This document shows positions 6,228 through 8,446 of a DNA stretch of 8,446 bases, piece by piece (the stretch's first letter is position 1; the number at the start of each line of letters is the position of its first letter). Position numbers and translations under genes: made by a program. Source of the DNA: Kangiella sp. (GTDB lineage: Bacteria > Pseudomonadota > Gammaproteobacteria > Enterobacterales > Kangiellaceae). Under the pieces are notes generated by a model. The model saw only the letters and a list, made by a program, of their open reading frames with translations. It ran no database searches and was not told where the DNA came from. The stretch lies in the NCBI GenBank assembly GCA_026195755.1, contig JAPHRL010000211.1, forward strand, positions 1 through 8,446, written 5' to 3'.

Positions 6228-7883
6228 TTGCAAAATTCAGAGCAACAAAACACAAATCAGCGAACACAGAACGCCAGCTCTCAAGGCTGGCGTTTTAGCG
6301 TTCTGCAGAAACTCGATGGCTTTTTCATCTGGACTATTCTGTTGGTGTGTTTATTGCCCTTGTTGCCACTCTTATTCTCATGGTTTGAACTCGAACCAGA
6401 ACTTTGGCAACACTTGTGGGATACGCAAATCCCCGACTTGCTGAGTAATACTTTCTGGCTGTTGCTGCTGGTTGGCACTGGCAGTTTTCTGATAGGCGTA
6501 TCGCTTGCCTGGTTGATCGTGATGCATGATTTTCCCGGGCGGTCAGTTCTGCAATGGGGCTTGATGCTACCGCTGGCTATACCGCCATATATTCTGGCCT
6601 TTACTTTACTCGGGTTCACTGATTACGAAGGACCCTTGCAGCATTTGTTGGAGGCGATTGGGTTAAGCGCTGTCTGGTTGCCTGATACTCGCAATGTGTT
6701 TGGCGTTGCCTTGATTTTCACCCTCTCGCTATATCCGTATGTTTACCTGCTGATGCGCAGTGCTTTACAGCGTAAAGGCCGCACCAGCTATGAAAGCGCC
6801 AGAACTTTAGGTTACAGTCGCGCCAAGGCTTTCTGGCGATTAGTTATTCCACTGACTCGCCCTGCCTGGATTGCCGGTCTGGGTCTGGTGTTAATGGAAA
6901 CGTTGGCGGATTTTGGTGCGGTTGCTATTTTTAATTTTGATACCTTCACCACCGCAATTTACAAGTCATGGTATGGTTTTTTCAGCGCCAGCACCGCAGC
7001 GCAACTGGCTTGTATCTTATTGTTATTTGTGGCTTTATCGGTGTTAGTGGAAAAGTGGGGGCGTGGTCAAAGTCGCTATGAGCAGACCGGTATCGCGCTG
7101 AAAGAATATCGCCAGCCGCTGACTGGCTGGTGGGGCTGGCTGGTACAGATTTTTGCCTGGACTGTTTTCGCGTTGGGCTTTGTATTACCAGTCATCCAAC
7201 TGCTGATTTGGGCGATTAAAACCTATGAGCGACATACCGATGGCACACTTGAACTGTTAAGCCATACTATGATTTTGGCGATAGTTGCGGCTCTGGTAAC
7301 TTTAGTAGTTGCGGGTATTATGGTGTGGGCAAAGCGTAATCGGGAATCAACCAGTCGCAACTTAGCGATTGAGTTTTCGCAGCTGGGCTATGCATTGCCG
7401 GGAACGGTGTTGGCTGTTGGTATCATGATGGCGCTCAATTGGGTTGATGGAGGCATTGCCAGTGTGTTGGGAGCAAAGGGTCAGTGGCTGGCCAGCGGTC
7501 TGTTTGCCCTAATCCTAGCCTATATCATCCGTTTCTTGAGGATAGGTTATGGGCCAGTAGCAAGCTCAATGTCACAGATTAAACCTAGCGTGGTAGAAGC
7601 GGCCGCCAGCCTTGGTGCTAACCAGAAAGAGCGTTTCTGGCGTGTCTATATCCCCTTGCTGCGGCCAGGCGTATTTACTGCCTTGCTGCTAATGTTTGTT
7701 GAAGTGATGAAAGAGCTTCCAGCGACATTGATGTTGCGTCCATTCGGCTGGGACACTCTGGCTGTCCGGATTTATGAGCTGACATCGGAAGGGCAATGGG
7801 AGGTGGCTGCCTTGCCTGCGATACTGCTGGTTGCTGTGGGAATACTGCCAGTAATTTATCTGATTCGAAAAAGTGAAGTTTAA
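6228..7883 (+). CDS. fbpB: iron(III) ABC transporter permease, fused two-domain FbpB type
   Basis: A 551-residue inner-membrane protein formed by two fused BPD_transp_1 permease halves, with about 12 predicted helices (near 32-52, 75-99, 108-130, 157-177, 214-236, 256-275, 302-330, 345-367, 385-405, 420-440, 480-496, 525-546). Each half has the EAA loop that docks the ATPase: YESARTLGYSRAKAFWRLVIPLTRP (188-212 by start and end; conserved G195 and P208) and EAAASLGANQKERF onward (from 457; conserved G463 and P476). This is the normal architecture and length of FbpB/SfuB proteins. The first in-frame ATG codes for Met99, well past the first two helices, so TTG 6228 is the most plausible start. 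It has only a weak purine stretch upstream. The frame is continuous with fbpA across its stop 33 nt earlier. Substrate is inferred from fbpA and the Fur box. Confidence 0.92.
   Translation: MQNSEQQNTNQRTQNASSQGWRFSVLQKLDGFFIWTILLVCLLPLLPLLFSWFELEPELWQHLWDTQIPDLLSNTFWLLLLVGTGSFLIGVSLAWLIVMHDFPGRSVLQWGLMLPLAIPPYILAFTLLGFTDYEGPLQHLLEAIGLSAVWLPDTRNVFGVALIFTLSLYPYVYLLMRSALQRKGRTSYESARTLGYSRAKAFWRLVIPLTRPAWIAGLGLVLMETLADFGAVAIFNFDTFTTAIYKSWYGFFSASTAAQLACILLLFVALSVLVEKWGRGQSRYEQTGIALKEYRQPLTGWWGWLVQIFAWTVFALGFVLPVIQLLIWAIKTYERHTDGTLELLSHTMILAIVAALVTLVVAGIMVWAKRNRESTSRNLAIEFSQLGYALPGTVLAVGIMMALNWVDGGIASVLGAKGQWLASGLFALILAYIIRFLRIGYGPVASSMSQIKPSVVEAAASLGANQKERFWRVYIPLLRPGVFTALLLMFVEVMKELPATLMLRPFGWDTLAVRIYELTSEGQWEVAALPAILLVAVGILPVIYLIRKSEV
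6271..6296 (+). terminator. terminator-like hairpin inside the first codons of fbpB
   Basis: Arms ACGCCAGC (6271-6278) and GCTGGCGT (6286-6293) are perfectly complementary, GC-rich and separated by a 7-nt loop; TTTT runs from 6293 to 6296. This resembles an intrinsic terminator or processing/stabilising hairpin placed between fbpA and the body of fbpB. Such an element could raise binding protein over permease. The U run is short, so full termination is unlikely. Confidence 0.45.
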
Positions 7884-7909
7884 ACACAGACTTTTTGAAA
7901 TTGATATCT

Positions 7910-7955
7910 AAAAAAAATCAGCAGGAGTAAAATGCCCTGGTCTTAGTTTTTTTTT
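7910..7955 (+). terminator. A-tract/T-tract hairpin, probable terminator of fbpAB
   Basis: Eight A (7910-7917) and nine T (7947-7955) flank an inner stem CAGG (7922-7925)/CCTG (7936-7939). The long T run following the stem fits intrinsic termination after the permease gene, 27-72 nt past its stop; the matching A-tract would also allow the reverse direction. The GC stem is only 4 bp, which lowers confidence. Confidence 0.4.
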
Positions 7956-7969
7956 GAGCATCCCCATCT

Positions 7970-8428
7970 ATGTATAAACTGTCTGCTGGCCCTGTGGCCT
8001 ATAATCTTTCCGTGGAAGCACTGCTTAAAGCTACACAACTGCCGGTTGAGGATTTGCAAGACGCCGACTATCAAAAGTGTATTCAGCTATTTACCCTCGA
8101 ACAGGATGACCAATTAGTTGGGGTGGTAGGCATTGAGCTACATGATCACTATGCTTTGTTACGGTCATTAGCTATTGCTGACAGTGAGCGTGGACAAGGC
8201 TTGGGCGCGCTCTTGTTGAAACATGCTGAAGAAGCGGCCCATATATTGGGTGTAAAAGAGCTCTATTTGTTAACCACAACAGCAACCCCTTTTTTCAGCA
8301 GATTAGGCTACCAGCTAGTAGACAGAGCCATGGCGCCAGCTGCAATCGCGCAATCGAAGCAGTTTGCTGGAATCTGCCCCTCCTCTGCAACTTTCATGTA
8401 CAAGCAATTGGCACAATCTATCAGTTAA
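7970..8428 (+). CDS. GNAT-family N-acetyltransferase, ArsN2-like
   Basis: A 152-residue single-domain acetyl-CoA-dependent acetyltransferase. The acetyl-CoA loop is RGQGLG (74-79), preceded by the strand LLRSLAIADSE (63-73). Other GNAT pieces are LVGVVGIELHDHYALL (49-64), LYLLTTTATPFFSRLGYQLVDRA (98-120 by start and end) and a C-terminal MAPAAIAQSKQFAGICPSSA (121-140). The LLTTTA-FF-RLGY block followed by APAAI and a CP(A/S)S motif is what I associate with the ArsN2 group, named for arsenic-resistance operons. The real substrate of most members is unknown, and no ars gene is visible here. ATG 7970 has only a weak, distant GAG upstream; a better ribosome site (AGGAG, 7923-7927) serves instead a four-codon ORF. 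It lies 86 nt after fbpB behind a likely terminator, so probably a separate unit. Confidence 0.85.
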   Translation: MYKLSAGPVAYNLSVEALLKATQLPVEDLQDADYQKCIQLFTLEQDDQLVGVVGIELHDHYALLRSLAIADSERGQGLGALLLKHAEEAAHILGVKELYLLTTTATPFFSRLGYQLVDRAMAPAAIAQSKQFAGICPSSATFMYKQLAQSIS

Positions 8429-8446
8429 TAAGCAAACCATAATCAA

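Noticed and set aside
6281..6619. 112-residue minus-strand frame opposite fbpB
   Set aside because: It is fully antisense to a confident membrane permease, and its translation has no coherent fold or signal.

Overview
The window reads as chromosomal DNA of a gammaproteobacterium. The evidence is the ubiH/ubiI pair of aerobic ubiquinone hydroxylases, which normally follow pepP in this class, a Fur-controlled FbpAB-type iron transporter, and hairpins carrying the CsrA consensus. Composition is mildly AT-rich. A marine lineage such as Kangiella or its relatives would fit, but that is a guess. All genes I accept lie on the + strand.

Left block (1-4493). This is a tightly packed, probably single operon: the 3' part of ubiH, two unnamed envelope proteins, ubiI, a small exported protein and an ABM-fold monooxygenase-like protein. 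Genes overlap by 11, 14 and 1 nt, or are separated by 39 and 13 nt. UbiH and UbiI are FAD monooxygenases of ubiquinone ring hydroxylation. The two proteins between them are diverged paralogs of each other. They share four cysteines, a Sel1-like motif and a YDDW motif; one is anchored by an N-terminal helix and the other has a cleavable signal peptide. They are the best candidate here for something undescribed.

Middle block (4494-5108). This stretch of about 600 bp has no credible gene. It carries a train of perfect short hairpins (about 4602-4963). Two of them present exact 12/12 matches to the in-vitro CsrA/RsmA RNA consensus RUACARGGAUGU across the loop, one on each strand. At its right end lies a promoter overlapped by a perfect 19-bp Fur box.

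Right block (5109-8446). An iron(III)-binding lipoprotein (FbpA/FutA type) is followed by a fused two-domain permease (FbpB type), which appears to start at TTG. A terminator-like hairpin sits within the first codons of the permease. No ATPase gene follows. After an A-tract/T-tract hairpin comes a GNAT acetyltransferase resembling ArsN2. Under low iron, Fur release would switch on fbpAB. The ATPase must be encoded elsewhere or borrowed from another transporter.
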